Source: Bartonella vinsonii subsp. arupensis OK-94-513
GTDB taxonomy: Bacteria > Pseudomonadota > Alphaproteobacteria > Rhizobiales > Rhizobiaceae
Assembly: GCF_000278235.1 (NCBI RefSeq)
Contig: NZ_JH725037.1
Location: 4,697 to 68,696, forward strand
Length of the DNA: 64,000 nt
Direction of reading: 5' to 3'
The position numbers and the translations under genes are program-made. Each line of letters starts with the position of its first letter. Position 1 is the first letter of the stretch. Shown piece by piece: positions 28,483-36,473 of the stretch. The notes beneath the pieces are model-generated. The model searched no databases. It was not told the origin of the DNA and worked only from the letters and a program-made list of their open reading frames with translations.

Positions 28483-28748
28483 GATGTATGTATGTTTTTA
28501 TTGCGGTTATTCTGTTGGATATTTTAACTTTAACCACTTTTGCAGCAACTGTAAGAAATACTGATTTAAAGGTACAATCTCTTATCGTTGTTGAAGGGAG
28601 TATCCCCTTAAATATTTCGCTGAATGCACATCAAACGGCTACGATTTGTATGAAGGGGTGTTTTATCACTTTTCCTAATAAAGATCGTTTTGCAATCAAG
28701 GCAGAGGATAATATAGAAATCAGTGAAGGTAGAGCAATTTTTAAATAA
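28476..28748 (+). CDS. Small secreted protein, unknown
   Basis: The 90-residue product opens with a signal peptide (CMYVFIAVILLDILTLTTFA) probably cleaved near TFAA. The mature part of about 65 residues looks beta-rich (VQSLIVVEGSIPLNISLNAH) and has a CMKGC pair that could form a disulfide. It overlaps the end of the channel gene by 7 bases, with AGGAAGG 9 bases before its ATG, so translation is likely coupled. No family is recognised; a periplasmic role linked to the channel is conjecture. Confidence 0.65.
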   Translation: MLRCMYVFIAVILLDILTLTTFAATVRNTDLKVQSLIVVEGSIPLNISLNAHQTATICMKGCFITFPNKDRFAIKAEDNIEISEGRAIFK

Positions 28749-29519
28749 AATTGTTTAAGATTTTGATTACAGAATAAGATTTAGAAAAGCAAAGATATTA
28801 TTCTTGGACTTGTTGAAAAATGTTATAATGAGAAGTTGGTGGAAAAGTATGATTTTAGTGTGAGATTTCACATTGAGGAAGTGGGGTAGGTAGCTTTTTC
28901 TATGTGCGGTATTTAAAATTGTGTTTTCAATATAAGAATCTTTATATTTTTGTAAAAAGCAAACAACTGAAATAAAATCAGTTGTTTTTTTTCCTTCAAT
29001 AATATTTGTTGAAATATTGTGCGTATAAAATGATTTCATGATTATACGATAAATGTTTTTGTTATTCATTTTTTGTTATAACTTACATAAATAATTTAAG
29101 TAAATTATACATTTCAACAATGTAATTTGTTTTTTAAGATATTTATATAAATATTATTGTAAATAATGTTGAAATAAAAGTTATATATCATTTAATTTAA
29201 TATGATGATTTTATAAAAAATGAATATTTTATAAAAAAGTTAAAAGTTTAAAAATTTTTATTGGATATGTTTTGTGATAGAAGTATCAATTTTTTATTAC
29301 TTTAAAAGATAATATAACTTATTTTTTATATAAATTTTATATTTCAAGTATTTATTGTTATAAAATATTAAAGTTTATTAAAATTTATTTACTAAACTTA
29401 ATTTTTAAGGTAAAGACAGATAAGTATAGTAAATTTAAAGCATAATATTTTATAGTACTTTGTTTTTGTTAGATATGATTTTTCATTATATTTAAATAAT
29501 AGCAGTGGGGTATAATTTT
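28749..29519. other. Long AT-rich leader region before the Hbp gene
   Basis: About 770 bases without a gene. From about 29050 to 29500 the sequence is extremely AT-rich, like 5905-6320. An imperfect inverted repeat CAATAATATTTGTTGAAATATTG lies at about 28997-29019. Hemin-binding-protein genes in Bartonella are known to have long regulated upstream regions responding to heme through Irr-type repressors; I cannot identify that operator here with confidence. Confidence 0.45.
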
Positions 29520-30383
29520 ATGAATACAAAATTTATAACAGCATCCGTTTTTGCTTTTGTTTCAGCTTCTATGGTACAGGCAGCAGATGTGGTGATGTCT
29601 GAACAGCCAGAACATGTTGCTTCATCAGTTATTGTTTCTCCACCTTTTTCTTGGGCAGGTTTTTATTTCGGAGGCCAAATTGGTGGTTTTTCGAGTAAAG
29701 CCTCTGCACTTATACCTGATGTTGATATTCCTCTTCATCCTGATGAGGGTGCTCGAAAGAAAGAGTGGAGATCCATCGAGAAAAAGTATATGCCTGAACC
29801 TTCTGGTTTTACAGGTGGTTTTTATGCAGGTATCAATTTTGATCTTGGTAATCATTTTATTTGGGGAATTGATACGGATCTCCTTTTAATTGGCCGAAAA
29901 GATACAAAAACTCTTTTTAAGAGTGAAGAATCTGAGGCAAGTGAAGTTGCAGGAAGTGTGGAAAAGAAAGCTCAGAGTTATGTAATGAAAGCTAAGACAA
30001 GAGCAGGTGAAAGTGCAGAGAAAAGCAGTATAACTTTTACTCATACTTTAAAACAAAAATGGAATGGTGCTACACGAGTGCGTGTTGGTTATTCTGCTGG
30101 TCGTATTATGCCTTATGTCTCTGGTGGTGTTGCTTATGGAAAGTTTCAAGATATTTTATCGACGTCAATTACGGGAGCAGATCCCTTTAATGCTACTTCA
30201 GATGTTACAAGAGCAATGATTGGGTATACTCTTGGTGGGGGTGTTGACTTTGCAGTGACAGATAAAGTTATTGCGCGTGCAGAATATCGTTATTCAGATT
30301 TTGGTAAAAAGAAATTTAAAGATGAGATTGAACTTAATTATAAAACGAATGATTTGCGTATTGGTTTAGCTTACAAATTCTAA
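29520..30383 (+). CDS. Outer membrane protein of the hemin-binding (Hbp) family
   Basis: The 287-residue protein begins with a signal peptide MNTKFITASVFAFVSASMVQ cleaved after AQA-like sequence (mature ADVVMSEQPE). The mature part is an eight-stranded barrel: FSWAGFYFGGQIGGFSSK, GFTGGFYAGINFDLGNHFIW, TRVRVGYSAGRIMPYVSGGV, VIARAEYRYSDFGKKKF, and a final aromatic strand ending LRIGLAYKF. This is the Omp25/Hbp family; Bartonella species carry several paralogues (hbpA-E), porins that bind hemin and are controlled by heme and temperature. Which paralogue this is cannot be told by eye. The large charged loop near 120-165 (EESEASEVAGSVEKKAQSY) is distinctive. A GTG 15 bases upstream is in frame, but the ATG gives the proper signal peptide. 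Confidence 0.88.
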   Translation: MNTKFITASVFAFVSASMVQAADVVMSEQPEHVASSVIVSPPFSWAGFYFGGQIGGFSSKASALIPDVDIPLHPDEGARKKEWRSIEKKYMPEPSGFTGGFYAGINFDLGNHFIWGIDTDLLLIGRKDTKTLFKSEESEASEVAGSVEKKAQSYVMKAKTRAGESAEKSSITFTHTLKQKWNGATRVRVGYSAGRIMPYVSGGVAYGKFQDILSTSITGADPFNATSDVTRAMIGYTLGGGVDFAVTDKVIARAEYRYSDFGKKKFKDEIELNYKTNDLRIGLAYKF

Positions 30384-30408
30384 TTTTTGTGAGATAATTG
30401 CTTTAAGA

Positions 30409-30437
30409 GGTCCTATCTTTTGATAGGGCCTTTTTTG
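30409..30437 (+). terminator. Rho-independent terminator of the Hbp gene
   Basis: AGGTCCTATC (30409-30418) pairs with GATAGGGCCT (30423-30432), 10 bp with one G-T wobble around TTTT, followed by TTTTTT. It lies 25 bases after the stop. Confidence 0.92.
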
Positions 30438-30685
30438 CTGTCCATAAAATATTATCCTTTATGGTAGAAAGGAGGGCATCGATTTTAAATTGCTTGTGGT
30501 GAGGAGCGGAAGAGCTGTGAGATTCTTGGTACTACTAAAATAGCATGCTCAAAAAGAAATTATGATTCGCAATTGAAATTGTTATTATGGAGCTATTTGG
30601 TAGCAAAAACGCATTATAGAAACTGCTGAAGCAGCTCAATTTGTCATTCTCTAAGCTATTAAAGGGAAAATCCACTTCCGGTGGG

Positions 30686-30771
30686 TGGTGCGGACGGCGG
30701 GACTTGAACCCGCAAGGTCTTAGACCGGCAGATTTTAAGTCTGCTATGTTTACCGATTTCATCACGTCCGC
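30686..30771 (-). tRNA. tRNA-Leu (TAA)
   Basis: On the minus strand: acceptor GCGGACG with CGTCCGC, anticodon stem GCAGA/TCTGC around CTTAAAA (anticodon TAA), a long class II variable arm, T-arm GCGGGTTCAAGTCCCGC, discriminator A and encoded CCA. The long variable loop and TAA anticodon identify leucine. Confidence 0.95.
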
Positions 30772-30930
30772 GATATGAGCTCTCTCATAAGCTATATCTT
30801 TTGTTGAATCAAGAATTAATGATTAAGAGCAGAACTTTTCGTATTTTATTCAATTTTTGACTGACAATGTTTGCCTTTAGAGCTAGAAGAAGCCTGTGTA
30901 ATATTAACAAAGCATGAAATGACCGGTGTT

Positions 30931-32196
30931 ATGAGTAAATTTATTCGAGACGTCAATAAAGCTATGGTGGCTTTGCATAATGTGTTTGCTGAAACACCAC
31001 TTCAGAGAAATGATTTTCTGAGTCAAAAATATGATGCAGAAATTTATTTAAAACGTGAAGATTTAACACCAGTGCGATCATATAAGATTCGCGGTGCCTT
31101 TAATTTTGTTTCAGAAATGCTTGATAAGATATCTCAAGATTCTGCATTCGTTTGTGCCTCAGCAGGGAATCATGCGCAAGGCGTTTCTTTTGTTTGTCGC
31201 TATTTTAAACGTAAAGGCGTGATTTTTATGCCTGTGACGACTCCGCAACAGAAAATTGATAAGACACGCATTTTTGGTAAAGAGTTTGTTGATATTCGTT
31301 TAGTTGGTGAAACATTTGATCAATGTTATGCAGCAGCACAGTCTTTCGTCTCACAAGGTGGTGGTATCATGGCTCCGCCTTTTGACGATGTTCGCATTAT
31401 TACAGGGCAAGCGACGATTCTCAGTGAGGCTGTTTTACAATGGAAAAAACTCAATGGGGAGAGTGCGCCAGATTTAATCATTGTACCTGTAGGTGGTGGT
31501 GGTTTGGCTAGTGGTGTGAGTAAGTTTTTACATGAATATGGTTGGAAAACAGAGATTCGTTTTGTTGAACCGCAAGGAGCTGCAAGTTTGCTTGCTTGTT
31601 TGAAGAGTGGAAAGCGTGTCAAACTTGAAAATATCGATACATTTGTAGATGGTGCTGCTGTGGCGGAAATTGGTGCGTTAAATTATACGATGCTTAAGCA
31701 ATTTTCACCTGATACTGTTATTACAGTTCCTGAAAATCGTATTTGTTCTACAATGGTTGAAATGCTTAATGTTGAAGGTGTGGTCTTGGAACCGGCAGGG
31801 GCTTTATCAATCGATGCTCTTAAGAGTCTTCCCCCTCAAGAGTTGAAAGGAAAAAAAATCCTTCTCGTTATTTCGGGTGGTAATTTAGATTTTGAGCGTT
31901 TGCCAGATATTAAAGAGCGCTCTCTGCGTTTTCAAGGCTTGAGAAAGTATTTTATTTTTAGTTTTCCGCAACATCCTGGTGCATTACGTCATTTTCTTGC
32001 TCAACTCTCTCCTGATGATGATATCGTGCGCTTTGAATATCTTAAAAAATCGTCTAGAAGCTTTGGTTCTGTATTGATCGCAATTGAAACAAAAAAATAC
32101 GATAATTTTTGTCTCTTAGAGAAAAAGTTTCAAGTTTTAGGTTGGCGCTATCGTGATATTACCGACGATCAAACACTGTTTGATTTTGTCATTTGA
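30931..32196 (+). CDS. ilvA: Threonine dehydratase
   Basis: This PLP enzyme converts threonine to 2-oxobutanoate, the entry to isoleucine synthesis. From the chosen ATG (421 residues) the Schiff-base lysine is Lys52 in EDLTPVRSYKIRGAFNF. SAGNHAQGVSF binds substrate and VPVGGGGLASGVSKF binds the PLP phosphate. The C-terminal 90 residues form a single ACT-like domain (FSFPQHPGALRHFLAQLSP), as in the short IlvA form of about 420 residues. Earlier in-frame starts (ATG 30919, TTG 30871) would add residues without family support; no ribosome site decides. It is monocistronic or linked to the secreted-protein gene 47 bases downstream. Confidence 0.93.
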   Translation: MSKFIRDVNKAMVALHNVFAETPLQRNDFLSQKYDAEIYLKREDLTPVRSYKIRGAFNFVSEMLDKISQDSAFVCASAGNHAQGVSFVCRYFKRKGVIFMPVTTPQQKIDKTRIFGKEFVDIRLVGETFDQCYAAAQSFVSQGGGIMAPPFDDVRIITGQATILSEAVLQWKKLNGESAPDLIIVPVGGGGLASGVSKFLHEYGWKTEIRFVEPQGAASLLACLKSGKRVKLENIDTFVDGAAVAEIGALNYTMLKQFSPDTVITVPENRICSTMVEMLNVEGVVLEPAGALSIDALKSLPPQELKGKKILLVISGGNLDFERLPDIKERSLRFQGLRKYFIFSFPQHPGALRHFLAQLSPDDDIVRFEYLKKSSRSFGSVLIAIETKKYDNFCLLEKKFQVLGWRYRDITDDQTLFDFVI

Positions 32197-32243
32197 AAAA
32201 TTGATGAAAAGCTGAAATTTTACAAAAATGAGAGATATTGGAA

Positions 32244-32774
32244 ATGAAGTCTGTTTTTTATTTTTTATTAGGACTGTTTTTGTTTTTAAATGTTGATAAA
32301 CAGAGTGTAGCATCTGAGCTAGAAACAATACAAAAAGCTGAACTTTCAAGACTAGTTGTTGATGTCAATCATGCTGTAAGAAATGGGAATTTTGCACCTC
32401 TTTCTGCTTATATGCCCGATCGGCTTTACAAAGAAATGGCGCGCCGATTGAATAAGACAGAGGATAGTTTACGTCACAGTTTTCTTGAACAGCTGCATGC
32501 TCAATTTGAGAATTTGCCTTCGGGTGCTTATCATTTAGATGAAAAAAATATAGATTATTTGCAAACCAATAAAGGAACCTTTTATGCTTTGATTCCGACG
32601 ATTCTTGAGATGAGTGATCGTGTCATTCAATATAAAACTTTGGCAATTTTTGATAAAACGCAATGGTATTTGATCTATGGTGGTCAGAAAACTATACAGA
32701 ATCCAGTTTTTCTAGAGATTTATCCTGATTTTAATAGGGTGCTTTTGCCGAAGGAAATCATAGTAAAGAAATAA
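32244..32774 (+). CDS. Secreted protein of unknown function
   Basis: The 176-residue product has a signal peptide (VFYFLLGLFLFLNVDKQSVA, cleavage near SVAS). The mature domain of about 150 residues begins with helices (ELSRLVVDVNHAVRNGNFAP, MPDRLYKEMARRLNKTEDSL) and ends with beta strands (YKTLAIFDKTQWYLIYGGQK), resembling NTF2-like or DUF-type small periplasmic domains in outline only. ATG 32244 is chosen over an upstream TTG because the signal peptide then starts properly. It lies 47 bases after ilvA, so it may be co-transcribed. No family is recognised. Confidence 0.68.
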   Translation: MKSVFYFLLGLFLFLNVDKQSVASELETIQKAELSRLVVDVNHAVRNGNFAPLSAYMPDRLYKEMARRLNKTEDSLRHSFLEQLHAQFENLPSGAYHLDEKNIDYLQTNKGTFYALIPTILEMSDRVIQYKTLAIFDKTQWYLIYGGQKTIQNPVFLEIYPDFNRVLLPKEIIVKK

Positions 32775-33086
32775 ACGATTAAGATATTGTTTTCTTGGTT
32801 ATGAGAAATAACTTTCTCAAAGTTCTTGCTTTTTTATTATATTCCAACGATAATACTTAAAAAGGTGTTTAAGCTGGTTTACTGGCTCTTTATAAATTAA
32901 GATTTATATAAGTAAGATTTATGTGCCTTTACCTTGATTTCAAGGTGCTCACGGGTTGCGCAAATCGCTCTTTCAAGCGTTGCTTCACAAATTTAAAATA
33001 TCAAGATCTCTTTTGCGCGGATTCTTGAGGAACAGAATTTAGCTTGTTACTTGTTTAGAGTTGTTGAGCTGAGGAAAGATTTTATT
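32775..33086. other. Spacer before the DEAD-box helicase gene
   Basis: About 310 bases, AT-rich, with no gene. The helicase ribosome site GAGGAAAG lies at 33071-33078. DEAD-box genes of the cold-shock type often have long regulated leaders, but nothing specific can be read here. Confidence 0.4.
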
Positions 33087-34466
33087 TTGAATAATAAAGA
33101 AAATATTTTCATAAAGTTGGGTTTATCTACTCTTTTAATTAAGAACTTGCTCATTGCTGGTATGAGCAAACCTAAGCCTATTCAGGAACAAGCTATTCCC
33201 GTGATGTTAAAAGGGCATGATGTGTTAGGGATTGCGCAGACAGGTTCTGGAAAGACCTTGGCATTTGGTTTACCTATTTTAAGTCAGATTTTGACTTTGG
33301 GTGATCAACGTTCCCCTAAAACTGCGCGCGCTTTGATTTTGGTTCCTACACGTGAACTTGCTGTTCAGGTTGATGAAACAATTCGTGCTGTTGCGAAAGG
33401 AACACATCTTTCGACCTGTCTTGTTTTTGGTGGAGTATCACGTTTAAAACAAATTAAGCGCATGAATGCAGGGGTGGATGTTTTGATAGCAACGCCAGGG
33501 CGTTTAAGAGATCTTGTACGTGAAAAATGCATTAATCTTTCTCAATCTCGTTTTTTAGTTCTGGATGAAGCAGATCGTATGTTAGACATGGGGTTTATTA
33601 ATGATGTACGGCACATTGCAAAACTTTTGCACCAAGAGCGTCAGACAGCACTTTTTTCTGCAACAATGCCGAAAGAAATTACTGGACTTGCAAAGTGTTT
33701 GCTCAATGATCCAGTAAAAATAGAGGTTTCTCCTCAAGGGACAACAGCGGCGGAGATCATCCAAAAGTTATATTGTGTTTCTACGCGTGAAAAGAAGAAT
33801 GTTTTATGCAAACTTTTAACAAATCCGGTTTTTGCTTCCGTGATTGTTTTTACTCGGACTAAACACGGTGCTGATGCTGTCACACGTAGTTTAGAAAAGA
33901 GCGGGTATTCTGTGGCAACAATTCACGGAAATAAATCACAAAATGCTCGGCAGTCTGCTTTAAAAGCTTTTCGTGAAAGAGCTGTACAGATCCTTGTTGC
34001 AACAGATATTGCAGCGCGCGGTATTGATATACCAGGAATAAGCCATGTTATTAATTATGATTTACCAGATGAAGCTGAAAGTTATGTGCATCGTATCGGT
34101 CGTACAGGACGAAATGGTGCTTCTGGTGAAGCGATAACACTTTTTGATGAAGGCGCTGAGGGCGCGCGGTTGCGCGCTATAGAGCGCTTGACTCGTATAC
34201 GATTAGTACGTGAAACTGTTCCAGAACAGTTTGCTGCTTTTCCGGAAAAGTCGATTGTGTTAGAAGGTGGAGAGAAAGAAAACAGTAAGGAACTCCATTT
34301 TAGAAAACCTAAACGTCAGAAGCGATTTTCAAATTGTAAAGATAGAGCGGGACAGTTACAGGGTAAAAAATCTTCATCTCCTAATGAAGGACACAAAAAA
34401 GCAAAAGTAGCAGCAAAGCGTGCGAAGCCTTTTCGTTTTCGCAAGTCAGTGAAGAAAGCTGCTTGA
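33087..34466 (+). CDS. DEAD-box ATP-dependent RNA helicase (RhlE-like)
   Basis: The start is best placed at TTG 33087, because GAGGAAAG lies 8 bases upstream; it gives 459 residues. Motifs in order are a Q motif (GMSKPKPIQEQAIPVMLKG), Walker A AQTGSGKT, VPTRELAVQ, TPGRLRD, the DEAD box in VLDEADRMLDMGF, SATMP, FTRTKHGADAV, ATDIAARGIDI and HRIGRTGR. The C-terminal 85 residues are a basic unstructured tail (KRAKPFRFRKSVKKAA) likely to bind RNA. The core resembles RhlE/CsdA-type helicases that remodel rRNA or mRNA, often in the cold; the exact subgroup is not certain. Confidence 0.93.
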   Translation: MNNKENIFIKLGLSTLLIKNLLIAGMSKPKPIQEQAIPVMLKGHDVLGIAQTGSGKTLAFGLPILSQILTLGDQRSPKTARALILVPTRELAVQVDETIRAVAKGTHLSTCLVFGGVSRLKQIKRMNAGVDVLIATPGRLRDLVREKCINLSQSRFLVLDEADRMLDMGFINDVRHIAKLLHQERQTALFSATMPKEITGLAKCLLNDPVKIEVSPQGTTAAEIIQKLYCVSTREKKNVLCKLLTNPVFASVIVFTRTKHGADAVTRSLEKSGYSVATIHGNKSQNARQSALKAFRERAVQILVATDIAARGIDIPGISHVINYDLPDEAESYVHRIGRTGRNGASGEAITLFDEGAEGARLRAIERLTRIRLVRETVPEQFAAFPEKSIVLEGGEKENSKELHFRKPKRQKRFSNCKDRAGQLQGKKSSSPNEGHKKAKVAAKRAKPFRFRKSVKKAA

Positions 34467-35219
34467 GGACAATTTTTAGAAAAGATAGCGGAATATTTTT
34501 TTCTTTTTTATTTCTTCTCAGTTTGAAAGATAGCAAGAGCAATATAAAGAGCGCTCTTGCTCAATAAGAGAGGAATTCAAAAATTTTAACTTTTAGAAAG
34601 TGAGAACAGTTTGGATGTATGGTATCAATAAAACCATCTTGAAGAAAAATCATCATCCAACTGCGCTTTAGAAGAGACTTCGAAAACTCTATTTATATAT
34701 CTTTTGCTGCATTTAAATAAAAGATACGTTTTATTTCCTTATCTGACTTCTAAAGAAGAGAACGTTATGGTTGATAAAAATCTTATAAGTATTCACTTAG
34801 CTACAATTGGATTTTAATGCATATGCAGAAAATATCGGTAGACTTTGCCTTTGTGCAACATACATTGTAATTTAAAGAAACAGAATGCAGTGTAGCTTAT
34901 ACTGGAATGGTATTTGAAACAGGATAAATTTAGACTTAAAGATTTAATGTACTCCATAGTTTTCTAAGCTACGGAATTTTTTTGCTATGTTGGTTGTATG
35001 GGACTATCATCCACTAATATGTCCTTAGTCTTTATTTCTCAGCTGATTCGTTCAGTTTGTTATATGCCGGTGTGTTTGTTAAAACTTTAAAGATTTTTTT
35101 GTAAAAAATGTGTTTTATAGGGGCATATTCGAAATCCTATTTCCTCACTTTTATCCACACATCCCTCACCTTAAAAAAACATATGAGAATCAATAAGTTA
35201 TTTTGGATAAAAAAGAAAG
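34467..35219. other. Long spacer between helicase gene and tRNA-Asn
   Basis: About 750 bases without a credible gene. AGCAAGAGC (34532-34540) pairs with GCTCTTGCT (34553-34561), a possible 3' hairpin of the helicase transcript lacking a T tract. A short peptide frame at 34767 (MVDKNLISIHLATIGF) is too small to support. Copy C of the dispersed repeat lies at the right end. The region looks like decayed DNA. Confidence 0.4.
35137..35201 (+). repeat. Dispersed repeat, copy C (next to tRNA-Asn)
   Basis: The stretch with ACATCCCTCACCTTAAAAAA followed by ACATATGAGAATCAATAAG matches copy A at 1-61 and copy B at 17677-17713. It ends about 19 bases from the CCA end of tRNA-Asn, in the same orientation relative to the tRNA as copy B. 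Confidence 0.5.
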
Positions 35220-35294
35220 TGGCTCCCCGGGCCGGATTCGAACCAGCGACCAACCGGTTAACAGCCGGTTGCTCTACCGCTGAGCTACCGGGGA
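35220..35294 (-). tRNA. tRNA-Asn (GTT)
   Basis: On the minus strand: acceptor TCCCCGG with CCGGGGA, D-arm TAGCTCAGCGGTAGAGCA, anticodon stem ACCGG/CCGGT around CTGTTAA (anticodon GTT), T-arm CTGGTTCGAATCCGG, discriminator G and encoded CCA. Seventy-five bases. Confidence 0.96.
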
Positions 35295-35482
35295 ACAGTG
35301 CCCAATGATCTAACTGCAAGGGCTATAGCAAAGCAATACTGATTTGCAAAGAGTAAAATTACTTTTTTTTAAAAAAAATGCCATAAATTACAGAAGAAGA
35401 GGAAAAAAGAACAGAGAAGGTTTCTATAGCTTGACGGATGCGCTGCCTTCCCTTATTGACACTCTAATATGTTTGTTGACGG

Positions 35483-35556
35483 GGCCTCGTGGCGGAATGG
35501 TTACGCAGAGGACTGCAAATCCTTGTATCCCGGTTCGATTCCGGGCGAGGCCTCCA
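35483..35556 (+). tRNA. tRNA-Cys (GCA)
   Basis: GGCCTCG pairs with CGAGGCC, the anticodon stem AGGAC/ATCCT-type arm carries anticodon GCA in ACTGCAAAT, the T-arm is CCCGGTTCGATTCCGGG, and discriminator T is followed by encoded CCA. It is divergent from tRNA-Asn, 188 bases away. Confidence 0.95.
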
Positions 35557-35765
35557 GCTGATTTAAAATGAGATGGTCTTTAAGGATAATATGTGCAAGT
35601 AAATTGCTTTCCTTCATGGTAAAACACTTTTACATAAAAATATTGCAGTTAGAATCAAATTGTTGACTATAGCGTGCTTTTTTGTAACACCCGCAATAAA
35701 GGATTTAGGTTCTCATTATCGCCGTTTTGTTGTATTCTTGTTGTATGTAGGAGAAGAGGGTCGTT

Positions 35766-36440
35766 ATGGTTGCAGATTTTGCAGAGCTTCGCCGCAAAAT
35801 GGTTGACAATCAAATTCGTACAGTAGATGTAACGGATTTATCAGTTCTTGAAGCATTTTTAATGGTACCGCGTGAAGATTTCGTACCAGAAGATATGAAA
35901 GCTTTGAGTTATCTTGATACCGATGTTATTGTATATCCGGCGCAAAATGGGTTTCCAGCATGCTATTCTATGGGGCCTGCGTCATTAGCAAAATTACTTC
36001 AGCTTGCGGCTGTAAAATCATCGGATATCGTTTTAGATATTGGTGCGAATAGTGGTTATTGTGCAGCATTACTTTCAAAACTTGCAGGGGCTGTGGTTGC
36101 ATTGGAAAGCAATAAAGCTCTTTCAGAACGTGCTGCTGAAGCTTTAAAGCGTAATCAGTGTGACAATGTGGTTGTAGTTCATGGACCTTTGGAGCAGGGA
36201 TATGTTGCTGGAGGAGCTTATGATCTGATTTTCATCGAAGGTTCTGTTGATTTTATTCCGGAGGGTATCTTTGATCAAATGAGAGATGGTGGACGTCTTG
36301 TTGTGGTTGAAGGACATGGTAATTCCGGTGTTGCACGGATTTATGTAAAAGAAGATGGCCTCATTGCATCGCGTCGAGCTTTTAATCTTGCTGTAAAAGG
36401 TTTGCTTGGTTTTTTAAAAACGCCTGATTTTATATTTTAG
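35766..36440 (+). CDS. pcm: Protein-L-isoaspartate O-methyltransferase family protein
   Basis: The 224-residue protein has the PIMT N-terminus (FAELRRKMVDNQIRTVDVTD, VPREDFVPE) and the SAM-binding motif VLDIGANSGYCAALLSKLAG, then ALESNKALSERAAEAL. PIMT methylates isoaspartyl residues in damaged proteins. In this alphaproteobacterial subgroup, always found ahead of tolC, the substrate-binding loop differs (PACYSMGPASLAKLLQ instead of the usual TISQPYIVA), so activity on isoaspartate is not assured. An AGGAGAAGAGGG ribosome site precedes the ATG. The next gene, tolC, starts 33 bases downstream. Confidence 0.85.
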   Translation: MVADFAELRRKMVDNQIRTVDVTDLSVLEAFLMVPREDFVPEDMKALSYLDTDVIVYPAQNGFPACYSMGPASLAKLLQLAAVKSSDIVLDIGANSGYCAALLSKLAGAVVALESNKALSERAAEALKRNQCDNVVVVHGPLEQGYVAGGAYDLIFIEGSVDFIPEGIFDQMRDGGRLVVVEGHGNSGVARIYVKEDGLIASRRAFNLAVKGLLGFLKTPDFIF

Positions 36441-36473
36441 TGTTTGTTTTGTTTGTAAGTAAAAGATAATTTT

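Noticed and set aside
35108..35308. Plus-strand ORF containing APRAGFEPATNRLTAGCSTA
   Set aside because: This peptide is the familiar translation of the complement of a tRNA gene; the real feature is tRNA-Asn.
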